A DNA stretch of 64,000 nt from an uncultured Holophaga sp. (GTDB lineage: Bacteria > Acidobacteriota > Holophagae > Holophagales > Holophagaceae), in contig NZ_OY781925.1 in the NCBI RefSeq assembly GCF_963677305.1, positions 309,501-373,500 of the forward strand, read 5' to 3'. Of the stretch, positions 16,237 through 24,035 are shown in pieces. Below the pieces are notes generated by a model that was not told where the DNA came from, did no database searches, and saw nothing but the letters and a program-made list of their open reading frames with translations. Made by a program: the position numbers and the translations under genes. Within the stretch, counting starts at the first letter, position 1; every line of letters begins with the position of its first letter.

Positions 16237-17607
16237 CTACGGTCGCTTGTCGGCGCGGGTCAGCATGGCCTTGAACCTGCCCAGTAGGCCACTCATTCCG
16301 GACTCCGGGACCTCCTCCGGAAGAGCAGTGAGCGCTGGGACCGGTGAGGCGGGATCCAGTTCAAGGGCCTTCCGATAGCAGACCTGGGCATTGGCCCTGA
16401 AGCCCTTGCGGTCGTACAGGTCCCCCATGAGCCGCCAGGGTTCGGCGGAGCGAGGTCGCAGCCGGGCGGCGTTCTGGAAGGCCTCAATGGCCCGGCTGGA
16501 CCAAGCGGGATTCCCGAGGCGGAGCTTCCCAAGAGCCAGCCATGGGTCGTAGGCCTGAGGCGAGTCGGGATCCAGCTGCAGGGAGCCCTCCAGGGCCTTG
16601 AGCGCCTCGCCGTAACGCTCGGAGGCCAGAAGGTGGCGGCCGGTGAGGAAGAGCCGACGAGCCCTGGCGAGGGAATCCTCCCCGGGCTCGGCAGGAGGCT
16701 CCTCCAGCTCGATGGCCGGAGCCTCCACCTCCACCGGGGCCGCGGCCTCAGAGGCCTGGGCCACGGGCCGGACCGGCTCTTCGAGTCGGAGTTCGGGCAC
16801 GGTGGGGGGGGTCGGAGGCATGGAGTGCGGCAGATCCGGAGCCACGCGAAAGGGCTCCGGAACAGGGGTCGGGGGGGCCAAGGGCATGGAGCCTTCGACC
16901 AGGCGCAAGGCGCCGATAGCCCAGAGGGAGGCCAGAAAGCGGGCGGCCTCCTGCTCCCCGAAGCTCCCCAGACTCATGAAGGTGCTGAAGCCCAGCGGCT
17001 CCGCCCCCAGACAGGAGAGCGTGAAGGCCATCTGGGGCGTGAAGGGGAGGTCGGAGAAATCCTGGAGGATGCCGGGGACGGCCTCCCATCGCCACTGCTC
17101 TTCGGCCCTCAGAGCCCCGACCAGATCCGCCAGATGGGAGGCCTCCTGGAAGTGCCCCCAGACGAAGTGGCGGTGATCGAGCCTGAACTTCAGGTCCTGG
17201 CTCAGCTCCCGGCTCACGGGCCTCGGCATCCACTCGCAACGGATGACCGGGTGCTCCAGGGCATGGACCATGGCCTGCCCCAGGAAGACCCCCAGGTGGA
17301 GATCCCGATCCTCGGCGGTCATGAGCCCCCAGAGGACCACCTTCTCCCCCAGCCGGCCGGCCTCGCCGGTGGCCAGGAGCTCATTCAGGGCCGCGAAGTC
17401 CAGCACGCCCTGACGCAGCAGGTAGTTCCCGAACTGTTCGCCGGCCACCTCACTCCCGATGTAGACGAGCTCGCCATCCACCCAGAAGAAGTGGCGGGTA
17501 CCATCATTCTGCTCAAGGCGCAGCTCTCCCTCGGACCGTTGCTGGCGAAGGGCGCCCATGAGAAGGGGCAGGGGTCGCGGGAAGTCCGGGTTGTGCATGG
17601 TCCCCAT
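16237..17607 (-). CDS. DUF4388 (PATAN-like) and TPR protein
   Basis: 456 residues. The N-terminal third looks like a DUF4388/PATAN domain: GELRLEQNDGTRHFFWVDGELVYI, then EQFGNYLLRQGVLD. Such domains occur in signalling proteins of Myxococcota and Acidobacteriota. The middle (about 255-315) is Pro/Glu-rich and probably disordered. The C-terminal part contains about three TPR-like units (ARRLFLTGRHLLASERYGEALKALEGSLQLDPDSP and following, up to VCYRKALELDPASP). A nearby Hpt gene downstream supports a signalling role. The ATG at 17607 lacks an SD; the ATG at 17598 has GGGGA only 2 nt away, so the start is uncertain by three codons. It is divergent from rnc. Confidence 0.75.
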   Translation of the reverse strand: MGTMHNPDFPRPLPLLMGALRQQRSEGELRLEQNDGTRHFFWVDGELVYIGSEVAGEQFGNYLLRQGVLDFAALNELLATGEAGRLGEKVVLWGLMTAEDRDLHLGVFLGQAMVHALEHPVIRCEWMPRPVSRELSQDLKFRLDHRHFVWGHFQEASHLADLVGALRAEEQWRWEAVPGILQDFSDLPFTPQMAFTLSCLGAEPLGFSTFMSLGSFGEQEAARFLASLWAIGALRLVEGSMPLAPPTPVPEPFRVAPDLPHSMPPTPPTVPELRLEEPVRPVAQASEAAAPVEVEAPAIELEEPPAEPGEDSLARARRLFLTGRHLLASERYGEALKALEGSLQLDPDSPQAYDPWLALGKLRLGNPAWSSRAIEAFQNAARLRPRSAEPWRLMGDLYDRKGFRANAQVCYRKALELDPASPVPALTALPEEVPESGMSGLLGRFKAMLTRADKRP

Positions 17608-17674
17608 CTGTAAAGAAACGGTCTCTGGTGCTGCTCATATAAGGTTACATGAAAGCGCATCGGGACAATGGCGG

Positions 17675-17680
17675 TATCCT
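17675..17680 (+). promoter_or_regulatory. Putative -10 element giving a near-leaderless rnc transcript
   Basis: TATCCT lies 7 nt before the rnc ATG, and no SD sequence is present. The same hexamer at the same distance is found before the alkyltransferase gene at 50816. Confidence 0.35.
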
Positions 17681-17687
17681 GTGAAAT

Positions 17688-18392
17688 ATGGTCGCCAAGC
17701 ACGAGTATGCGGATCTGGAACAGCGGCTGGGCTACCAGTTCAAGGACCCTGTCCTCCTTCTCCAGGCCCTCACCCCGGTCGCCGCCGGGTTACCGGAGGA
17801 CAACCAGCGCCTGGAGTTCCTCGGAGACGCCGTACTCCAGCTCTGCATGTCCCAGCTCATCGTCAGGCTCCAGCCCACTTGGCGTGAGGGCCCCATGTCC
17901 AAGCTCCGGGGGATGCTCGTATGCACGGACTCCCTGATCGCCTGGGCGAGGGATCTGGGCTTGGAACTCCGGAAAGGACCCCGTTCACTCCGCAGAAAGG
18001 GGGACGATCTCGCGGGCAAACCCATGGCCGATGCGCTGGAGGCCCTCCTTGCCGCAGTCTACCTGGACAGGGAGGCCCAAGGGCAGAGCGGGCTGGAGGC
18101 CGCCCTCCAGCTCGTGGCCCGCCGCTTCGAGACTCCGGTCAGGGAAGCCTACGAAGGCGTCTGGGCCCGGACGGACACCAAGACAGCCCTCCAGGAGCGG
18201 GCTGCGGCACTGGGGCTGCCCCACCCCCAGTACGAGCAGCTGGACCAGAGCGGACCTGCCCATGCCCCGGTCTTCAAGGTCAGAGTGAGTGTTGGGGACT
18301 GTCTCGGCATCGGAGAAGCCCGCAGTCTCAAGGCAGCACAGGCCGAGGCGGCGCGGGCGGCCCTCGAGGTCCTTGGAGGGAACGCTCACTGA
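17688..18392 (+). CDS. rnc: Ribonuclease III
   Basis: 234 residues, the standard size. The endonuclease domain (1-150) has the signature NQRLEFLGDAVLQL (about 39-52) and the second acidic cluster ADALEALLAAVYLD (about 114-127), supplying the metal-binding Glu and Asp residues. The C-terminal double-stranded RNA-binding domain spans about 160-230 (DTKTALQERAAALG ... ARSLKAAQAEAARAALEVL). RNase III processes rRNA precursors and structured mRNAs. No era or recO gene follows, unlike in many proteobacteria. Confidence 0.95.
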   Translation: MVAKHEYADLEQRLGYQFKDPVLLLQALTPVAAGLPEDNQRLEFLGDAVLQLCMSQLIVRLQPTWREGPMSKLRGMLVCTDSLIAWARDLGLELRKGPRSLRRKGDDLAGKPMADALEALLAAVYLDREAQGQSGLEAALQLVARRFETPVREAYEGVWARTDTKTALQERAAALGLPHPQYEQLDQSGPAHAPVFKVRVSVGDCLGIGEARSLKAAQAEAARAALEVLGGNAH

Positions 18393-18418
18393 CTCTGTGC
18401 CTGAAGGCAGGCATGGGC

Positions 18419-18424
18419 TAGAAT
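18419..18424 (+). promoter_or_regulatory. Putative -10 element upstream of the HisA-like gene
   Basis: GGCTAGAAT places TAGAAT 31 nt before the TTG start, leaving room for the visible AGAAGG ribosome-binding site. A matching GGCTAGAAT occurs before ftsA. No strong -35 is seen. Confidence 0.4.
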
Positions 18425-18455
18425 CATCCGGTTCGAGTGCTCAGAAGGTGCCACG

Positions 18456-19169
18456 TTGAAGGTTTTCCCCACGCTGCAAATCGAGAACGGCCAAGCCGTC
18501 CCCTTCATCGGCCAGTCGCCCGCAGAGACGGCGCCTGCCGACATGGTCGAGCAGCTCCTGGCCCTCGGGTGTACCCACGTCACCTTCATCGACCGGGACG
18601 CCGCCCGCGGGGTGGGCAATAACCGCGACCTCATCATCAAGCTCGTCAAACAGTTCACCCGTGCCACGGGGAAGATGTGCATCCAGGTGGGTGGAGGCAT
18701 CCGCAGCTCGGACCTGGCCCAGATGTACCTGGACCATGGCGTCACCTGGCTCCTGGTGAACGCCATCCTGCAGAAGTCGCCCCTGGTCACCGAGCAGCTC
18801 GTCGCCCGCTTCCACACCCGCCTCACCGCCACACTCATGACCCAGGGCGGCGAGTTCAGGCTGCCGGGTGGCGGAGTCGCCCCCGGAACCACTCTGGAAG
18901 GGGCTGCCCAGACCATCCGCGACCTGGGCATCCGCCGGGCGCTCCACATCGACGCCCCCATGGAACCAGGGCAGGAGCCGGACTTCGCCAGTGCCCGGAA
19001 GATCTCCGAGATCGCCCGGATCCCCCTGCTCATGAGCGGGACCCTGAGCACGGAGGACCACGTGCGCAAGGCGGCTGCTGTCCCCGGCCTCCAAGGCGTC
19101 CTTCTGGATGTCTGGAACGTCACCGGCAATCCCCGGTTGGTGCTCCAGAGCACACACCCCTGCGTCTAG
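18456..19169 (+). CDS. HisA/HisF-like TIM-barrel protein lacking both catalytic aspartates
   Basis: 237 residues with the layout of HisA (ProFAR isomerase): a fairly conserved phosphate-binding strand-loop CIQVGGGIRSSDLAQMYLDHGV, and MSGTLSTEDH plus GVLLDVW in the second half. In authentic HisA the general acid/base pair is Asp in the first strand (IPALDL) and Asp in the fifth (xxLDxxxG). Here the equivalent segments read FPTLQIENG and ATLMTQGGEF, with no Asp in either place. The barrel and phosphate site are kept but the isomerase chemistry should be lost. No his genes are nearby. Start: TTG with AGAAGG upstream. It is probably the first gene of the run that continues with the protein at 19180. 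Function unknown. Confidence 0.7.
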   Translation: MKVFPTLQIENGQAVPFIGQSPAETAPADMVEQLLALGCTHVTFIDRDAARGVGNNRDLIIKLVKQFTRATGKMCIQVGGGIRSSDLAQMYLDHGVTWLLVNAILQKSPLVTEQLVARFHTRLTATLMTQGGEFRLPGGGVAPGTTLEGAAQTIRDLGIRRALHIDAPMEPGQEPDFASARKISEIARIPLLMSGTLSTEDHVRKAAAVPGLQGVLLDVWNVTGNPRLVLQSTHPCV

Positions 19170-19179
19170 GAGGCGGACC

Positions 19180-20964
19180 GTGCTGGACAAGGAAACCCCG
19201 TTCCTGGCCCAGCTCTCGGAACAGGAGCGCGTCCACTTCCGGAACCTGGCCCTTCTCCGCCCGCAGCTCCCCTCCGAGGGACAGCTCCAGCTGGTGGAGG
19301 GATTGGCCCGCTCCCTCAATGCCCCCCGTCTCCTGACCCTCATCGCCCGCACTCCCCACTGGCTGATCCACGGCCCCATCCTCAACGCCCTCTCCCAGAA
19401 CGAGGCCACCCCCGAACCGATCCGGCGGGACCTGGAGATGGCGGTCTCCCTCTTCGATCTCATGCGGGAAGCCGACCGGGCCCGCCTGCCCCACCGGGAG
19501 GAGTACCATGAGAGCGCCAAGTCGCTCTATCAGCAGCTGCCTCCGGACCTGAAACCCATCGTCAAGCAGCAGCTCAAGATGCTCGCACGCCCGGTGAGCG
19601 CCAGCGGGAGTACGCAGGAGCTGCCCCCCCTGCCCACCGAAACCCCCGACTGGGAGCAGCTCACCCTCCCCCCCGAGGCGGTCGAGACCTACTCCGCCAC
19701 GCCCGTGCTCTCTCTGGAAGAGCAGGTGAGCCGCGCCGGACAGACCCTCGACCCAGCCGAACTGGAGGCCCTCCTCCTGGAGGGGGAGGAGGAGGTCTGG
19801 CGGGCCGGCCTCCGGAACCCCATGATCACGGAGGAGTTCCTCTGCGGGGTCCTGCCCAGGGCCACCAGCGGCGGCCTCTTGGAGGAGGTCTACAGCGAAG
19901 CCCGCTGGTATTTCCGCGAATCCATCCGGGAGGTCATCTACAGCGCTCCCGCATGCCCCGAACCCTTGGCCCGGGACATCCTGAGGACCCAGGAGCTCAT
20001 CTGCCTCCTGGAGGGTCCACCCCCCAGAGGGGCGGAGCTCCGCCGCGTGGTCTCCCTTTTCTCCCAGATCGAAGAGGCTGACTACCAGTTCGTGACCTAC
20101 TGGGCCAAGCGCAAGGCCCCGGCCCTGCTCAGGGTCGTCAAGATCTTCTATGACCGCCTCCAGCGCAAGCGGGCCCTCCTCGCGACCGGCATGGCCCCCA
20201 CCGGGGGCGAAGGCCAGTGGGCCTCCCTGGAAGAGCGGGTCTTCCTCGCCAACCAGGGCACCCAGCCGGACCAGCTCATGGCCTCCCTGCGGGATCCTGA
20301 TCTCCAGGTCTTCCGGGTGGTCCTGGAGAATCCGGGCCTGACCCCCCGTGAACTCCTGGCCGCCGTGCCCGGCATGGCCCGGGAGCGGGCCGAGCTCCTG
20401 GCCTGCCACCGGCTCTGGGGAGAGAACAGCACCGTGGTGGAGTCTCTGCTCCACAACATCCACCTCAGCGCCTTCACCGCCCGCCAGCTCCTGGCCCGAC
20501 TGAGCACACCAAGGGCCCTGCTGGACCTCCTGCGGGACTCCCGGCTCCCCCACATGGAAGTCCGCCAGGAGGCCCTGGAGATGCTCCGCAGGCTCTACCA
20601 GGGCATGAGCTCCCCGGATCGCATCCTCGCCCTGCGCCTGGCGGGGGGCGAGCTCATCCGTCAGCTGCCCCAGGAGGTCCTTCGGGATGAGGACGCCCTC
20701 CTCCTCCTGGTGGCCGACCGCCAGATGGATCCCAGCATCCTCCTGCGGCTTGCCCGCAACAAGCAGACCCCCAGAAGTGTGCTGGAGCGCATTGGCGCCC
20801 ACCCCATCCTCATGGCCCACCCCCCCATCATGTCGGAGCTCCTCCTCAACCCCAAGACCCCCAGGGAGACCTCCATCCGGATCTGGGGGCTGCTTTCGGA
20901 GACGGAGCAGCAGGCCCTCCTGGCCAGCCCCCACCTGCCAGCCACCCTCCGGCACCTGGGCTAA
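19180..20964 (+). CDS. Large helical-repeat protein of unknown function
   Basis: 594 residues; the GTG at 19180 has an ideal AGGAGG six bases upstream and begins 10 nt after the HisA-like stop. No signal peptide or membrane segment is visible. The protein is almost wholly helical. The second half contains recurrent units of about 20-25 residues beginning with an Asn-Pro turn (NPMITEEFLCGVLPR, NPGLTPRELLAAVPG, NPKTPRETSIRIWGLL), reminiscent of leucine-rich-variant/HEAT-type repeats and DUF2336-like proteins. A Pro-rich linker lies at about 140-170. Acidobacterial and myxobacterial genomes carry many such proteins; I cannot name this one. Its position suggests it acts with the HisA-like protein. 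Confidence 0.7.
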   Translation: MLDKETPFLAQLSEQERVHFRNLALLRPQLPSEGQLQLVEGLARSLNAPRLLTLIARTPHWLIHGPILNALSQNEATPEPIRRDLEMAVSLFDLMREADRARLPHREEYHESAKSLYQQLPPDLKPIVKQQLKMLARPVSASGSTQELPPLPTETPDWEQLTLPPEAVETYSATPVLSLEEQVSRAGQTLDPAELEALLLEGEEEVWRAGLRNPMITEEFLCGVLPRATSGGLLEEVYSEARWYFRESIREVIYSAPACPEPLARDILRTQELICLLEGPPPRGAELRRVVSLFSQIEEADYQFVTYWAKRKAPALLRVVKIFYDRLQRKRALLATGMAPTGGEGQWASLEERVFLANQGTQPDQLMASLRDPDLQVFRVVLENPGLTPRELLAAVPGMARERAELLACHRLWGENSTVVESLLHNIHLSAFTARQLLARLSTPRALLDLLRDSRLPHMEVRQEALEMLRRLYQGMSSPDRILALRLAGGELIRQLPQEVLRDEDALLLLVADRQMDPSILLRLARNKQTPRSVLERIGAHPILMAHPPIMSELLLNPKTPRETSIRIWGLLSETEQQALLASPHLPATLRHLG

Positions 20965-21015
20965 GCCCTCTCCGCCCCCCTCCGTAGACGCTCGGAACCT
21001 GGAGGAGAAGTCCGG

Positions 21016-21954
21016 ATGAAATCGGCCTGGCGATGGACGCTGCCCTTTGCGCTCGCGGGTGCGGCAGCCCTGGCTCTCTCGCCGGGCTGCCATCGCCGCC
21101 CGTCCCGGGGCCCCGAGTGGGTCGGCCATATCCCAGCGGCCTGTGAGGCCGCAGTGTCCATCCAGGCGGGCTGGGCCTTGGAGGAGCCCCGCTTCCAGGC
21201 GATCCTGGCCCGCTACCCCGAAGCCGAACAGTCCCTGGAGCTCATCCTCAAGAAGGCCTCCATCGCCCCCCGGACCGAGACGGGTCGGATCACCCTGTAC
21301 GTCATGGGCGGTGGGAAGGGACCCGCCTTCCTCCTCCGCTTCGGAGGCTTCCGCAATCCGGACGCCCTGGGAGAGGCCCTCTCCCAGGCCTTCCCCCGCG
21401 AAGGGGCCCTGGAGACCCGCGGCAGCTCACACCCCCTCATGGTGGTCCTGGATGCCGGTCAGACTCATATCCGCGCCGTGACGGACACCGATCGGTCCCT
21501 CTGGGTCGGAGACCTGGGTACCCTGGCGGAGCTCCTCAACAGCACGCCACGCACCGACCCCACCCTGGCAAGGGCCGCGGAGTGGATCGATCCCGAGGCC
21601 CCCCTCCAGGCCTATGTGAATGGCCGCAAGCTCGGAGCCAGGGCCCAGGAAACCCTGGGGACGGGGGCCCCGCATCTCCCCGAGGGCATCCGGACCCTCC
21701 TCTGGACCGCCCGCCCGCTGCCAGGTGCCTCCTACCGGCTGGAGCTCGCCCTGGCCGGAGAGCGGGAGGGGATCCGTCAGGTGGTCCCCTGGCTCGAGAA
21801 GTTCGTCGCCCTCGCCACCTCCGTCGGGGGTTCAAGCCGCCCCGCCCCCGAGCTCTCCCAGTCCTCAGACCGGGCGGTGCTGCGCTGCCAGCTTTCCGAA
21901 GCTCAGCTGAAGGCCATCCTGGAGCGGCTCGGCTCCCCCGGGACAAGGCCATGA
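21016..21954 (+). CDS. Putative lipoprotein of unknown function
   Basis: 312 residues. The N-terminus MKSAWRWTLPFALAGAAALALSPGC has a hydrophobic core ending in a cysteine (Cys25) like a lipobox, though Ser rather than Leu sits at -3. The rest is a soluble domain with a pattern seen in DUF3352-type periplasmic proteins: early EWVGHIPAACEAAVSIQ, RITLYVMGGGKGPAFLLRFGGF, and late YRLELALAGEREGIRQVVPWLEKFVAL. I would not assign a function. SD GGAGGAGAAG lies just before the ATG at 21016. Its stop overlaps the ATG of the sigma-factor gene by four bases, so the two are coupled. Confidence 0.75.
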   Translation: MKSAWRWTLPFALAGAAALALSPGCHRRPSRGPEWVGHIPAACEAAVSIQAGWALEEPRFQAILARYPEAEQSLELILKKASIAPRTETGRITLYVMGGGKGPAFLLRFGGFRNPDALGEALSQAFPREGALETRGSSHPLMVVLDAGQTHIRAVTDTDRSLWVGDLGTLAELLNSTPRTDPTLARAAEWIDPEAPLQAYVNGRKLGARAQETLGTGAPHLPEGIRTLLWTARPLPGASYRLELALAGEREGIRQVVPWLEKFVALATSVGGSSRPAPELSQSSDRAVLRCQLSEAQLKAILERLGSPGTRP

Positions 21955-22520
21955 CCAGGGAGTCCTTGGAACAGGAGGCCACGCCGGAGTACTGGATGGC
22001 ACGCCTCCAGGAGGGTCATGAAGAGGCCCTGGCCCACCTCATGACCCGCTTCGAGCGACCCATCTTCGCCTTCCTGCACCGCCGTCTCCAGGGCGAACTG
22101 GGCGTGGTTCAGGAGCTGACCCAGGAGGTCTTCCTGAAGTGCCTCCAGCACGCAGGACGCTTCGAGCGCGGCCGACCGGTGGCCGCATGGATTTTCACCC
22201 TGGCGGCTAATGCCGCGACCGATCACCTGCGTAAACGGGGTCGGGAGCTGCCTCCACCGGAGACCTTCGATGCTCCTGACCCCCTGATCCGCTCCCCCTG
22301 GGAGGATGTGGACCGGGATCGGCGGATCCAGGCCCTCCGCCGGGCCATGAACGGCCTCACCGAACGTCAGAAAACCATGGTGACCGCCTATTACGTCCAG
22401 GAGCACCCGGTCCGCCGCATCGCGGAGGACCTGGGCTGCGCCGAGGGCACGGTCAAGGCCACCCTCTTCCAGAGCCTCGCCAAGCTCCGGAGAATCCTGG
22501 AAGCCCCCCATGAAGCCTGA
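21951..22520 (+). CDS. ECF-family RNA polymerase sigma factor
   Basis: 189 residues. Region 2 is seen in FERPIFAFLHRRL ... VVQELTQEVFLKCLQH ... GRPVAAWIFTLAANAATDHLRKRGREL; region 4 in LTERQKTMVTAYYVQEHPVRRIAEDLGCAEGTVKATLFQSLAKLRRIL, a clear helix-turn-helix. These two regions joined by a short linker define an ECF sigma factor. It is translationally coupled to the upstream lipoprotein (ATGA) and overlaps the next gene, a single-pass membrane protein, by 11 nt. That arrangement suggests sigma/anti-sigma. Promoters it recognises are unknown. Confidence 0.93.
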   Translation: MTRESLEQEATPEYWMARLQEGHEEALAHLMTRFERPIFAFLHRRLQGELGVVQELTQEVFLKCLQHAGRFERGRPVAAWIFTLAANAATDHLRKRGRELPPPETFDAPDPLIRSPWEDVDRDRRIQALRRAMNGLTERQKTMVTAYYVQEHPVRRIAEDLGCAEGTVKATLFQSLAKLRRILEAPHEA

Positions 22521-23190
22521 GACCATCGACCTCCGTCCCGCCGATCCCGAGAGCTTCGATCTCCTGGAGCACCCTGAGCTCTGGCCCGATGACCCCGCCC
22601 GCCAGGCCGAGCTGGCCGCCCTGTTGGAGCTCCACCTGGGTCTGGTGGCCCACGGCCGGGAAATCGCCCCACCCAGCAACATCCGGCGGATCGGCCCCCG
22701 TTGGCACCAGGGGGTCTGGCTCCCCCTTGCCGCCGCCATCCTCCTCGCCATGATCCCCACCGTCATTGCCCTCCGCCACATGAAACACATCCAGGACCAG
22801 TCCAGGGACCAGGCCCGCATCGAGCTGGTGGCCCGCAACCGGGCCCAGGAACGCCTCTGGGCGACCTTCTTCCAGCAGTCTTCGGACCTTCTGAAAGACT
22901 TCCAGCGCCGCACCTCCGCCTGCAGCAAGGACAAGGAGGATCGCTCCTCCGAGCTCCTGATGGCCCAGACCCTGCTCAGGGCCAGTCACCAGTTGGCTGC
23001 CCAGGGCTCCCCCAGCCCTGAAGCCGAGGCCCTCAGGACCGATCTCCATGCCTGGCTCACCGAGTTCAGTCTGGAGGATGGCTGCCTTGACCCTGATCGG
23101 GCCCAGGAACTGCGCCACCTGGCCGAGCACCGCGATCTCGAGGACGCCTCCCAGCGCCAAGCCCGGGTCCTGGACCAGGGGGGACGCTGA
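22510..23190 (+). CDS. Single-pass membrane protein, candidate anti-sigma factor
   Basis: 226 residues: an N-terminal cytosolic segment (1-68) with DLLEHPELWPDDPARQAELAALLELH, one membrane helix (about 70-90, GVWLPLAAAILLAMIPTVIAL), and a helical, charged C-terminal domain presumably outside. There is no HxxxCxxC zinc-binding motif, so it is not a classic ZAS anti-sigma factor. The proposal rests on topology and on overlap with the sigma-factor gene. Its stop overlaps the next ATG as TGATG. Confidence 0.6.
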   Translation: MKPETIDLRPADPESFDLLEHPELWPDDPARQAELAALLELHLGLVAHGREIAPPSNIRRIGPRWHQGVWLPLAAAILLAMIPTVIALRHMKHIQDQSRDQARIELVARNRAQERLWATFFQQSSDLLKDFQRRTSACSKDKEDRSSELLMAQTLLRASHQLAAQGSPSPEAEALRTDLHAWLTEFSLEDGCLDPDRAQELRHLAEHRDLEDASQRQARVLDQGGR

Positions 23191-24008
23191 TGCTCGAGCT
23201 CCTCTATCTCTTCACGCGGGACAGCGGACTGGAGGCTCTGACCCGCCCCCCCGCCGCCGAGGTCACCCGGATCCGTCCTGAGGAGCTCCTGTTCCGGGAG
23301 GCGAGGACCCTGCGCCACCAGCAGCGCTGGTTCGAGGCTGCCGCCCTCTACCGCCGCTTCCTGGTGGACCACCCGGGATCCCCCCTGGCCCCCAGGGCCC
23401 GCTTCTGGCTGGCGGCTACCCTGGAACAGGACCAGCGCTGGGACGAGGCTGCACGGGCCTACTCCGATTTTCTAGACCGCCACGGCAGCCACCCCACCCT
23501 GGCCCGGGAGGCCACCCTCAACCGCATCCGCTGCTGGGGAATCCGCCAGGGGCAGAGCCCCGAGGCAACTCAGGGGCTGCTCCGCTCCCTCCAGGACCCG
23601 CGCACCGAGATCCAGGTGGCCGCTGCGCTCCAGCTCGCCAAGACCGGAGACAGGCGGGCCATCCCGGCCCTTCAGGCAGGGCTCAGGCTGCCGGACTATG
23701 CCGACGCAGCCACCCTGCAGCTCATCGCCCTGGGGGCCAGGCCGGCCCCCACTTCGGGCCCCACCCAGGGACGCTTCCTGGTGATGCGCATCCACGAGAA
23801 GGACAGCCAGGAGGATGTCACCATCCGCCTCTCGCTCTCCCTGGCCAGGGCCCTGGGCAACTACCTCTCCAACGCCCAGCTCCAGCAGCTGAAGAACCGG
23901 GGCTGGGATCTGGACCGGATCCTGAGCGAGGCCCGGGAGCTCCCCAAAGGCAGCCCCCTTCTCACCGTGGAGGATGGGGAGAGCCGGATTTCCGTGGTAG
24001 TGGAGTAA
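23190..24008 (+). CDS. TPR/HEAT-repeat protein, last gene of the sigma-factor group
   Basis: 272 residues. Residues about 30-110 form TPR-like pairs (FREARTLRHQQRWFEAAALYRRFLVDHPGSPLAPRARFWLA; RWDEAARAYSDFLDRHGSHP), as in YbgF/CpoB-type proteins. A HEAT-like stretch follows at 125-180 (LQDPRTEIQVAAALQLAKTGDRRAIPAL). The last 80 residues (FLVMRIHEKDSQEDVTIRLSLSLARALGNYL) form a separate unknown domain. No signal peptide is evident. It begins within the stop of the putative anti-sigma gene and ends 27 nt before the ABC transporter gene, so it may be cotranscribed with both. Confidence 0.7.
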   Translation: MLELLYLFTRDSGLEALTRPPAAEVTRIRPEELLFREARTLRHQQRWFEAAALYRRFLVDHPGSPLAPRARFWLAATLEQDQRWDEAARAYSDFLDRHGSHPTLAREATLNRIRCWGIRQGQSPEATQGLLRSLQDPRTEIQVAAALQLAKTGDRRAIPALQAGLRLPDYADAATLQLIALGARPAPTSGPTQGRFLVMRIHEKDSQEDVTIRLSLSLARALGNYLSNAQLQQLKNRGWDLDRILSEARELPKGSPLLTVEDGESRISVVVE

Positions 24009-24035
24009 TCTGGAGCATTACAGGGAAATCCGCCC

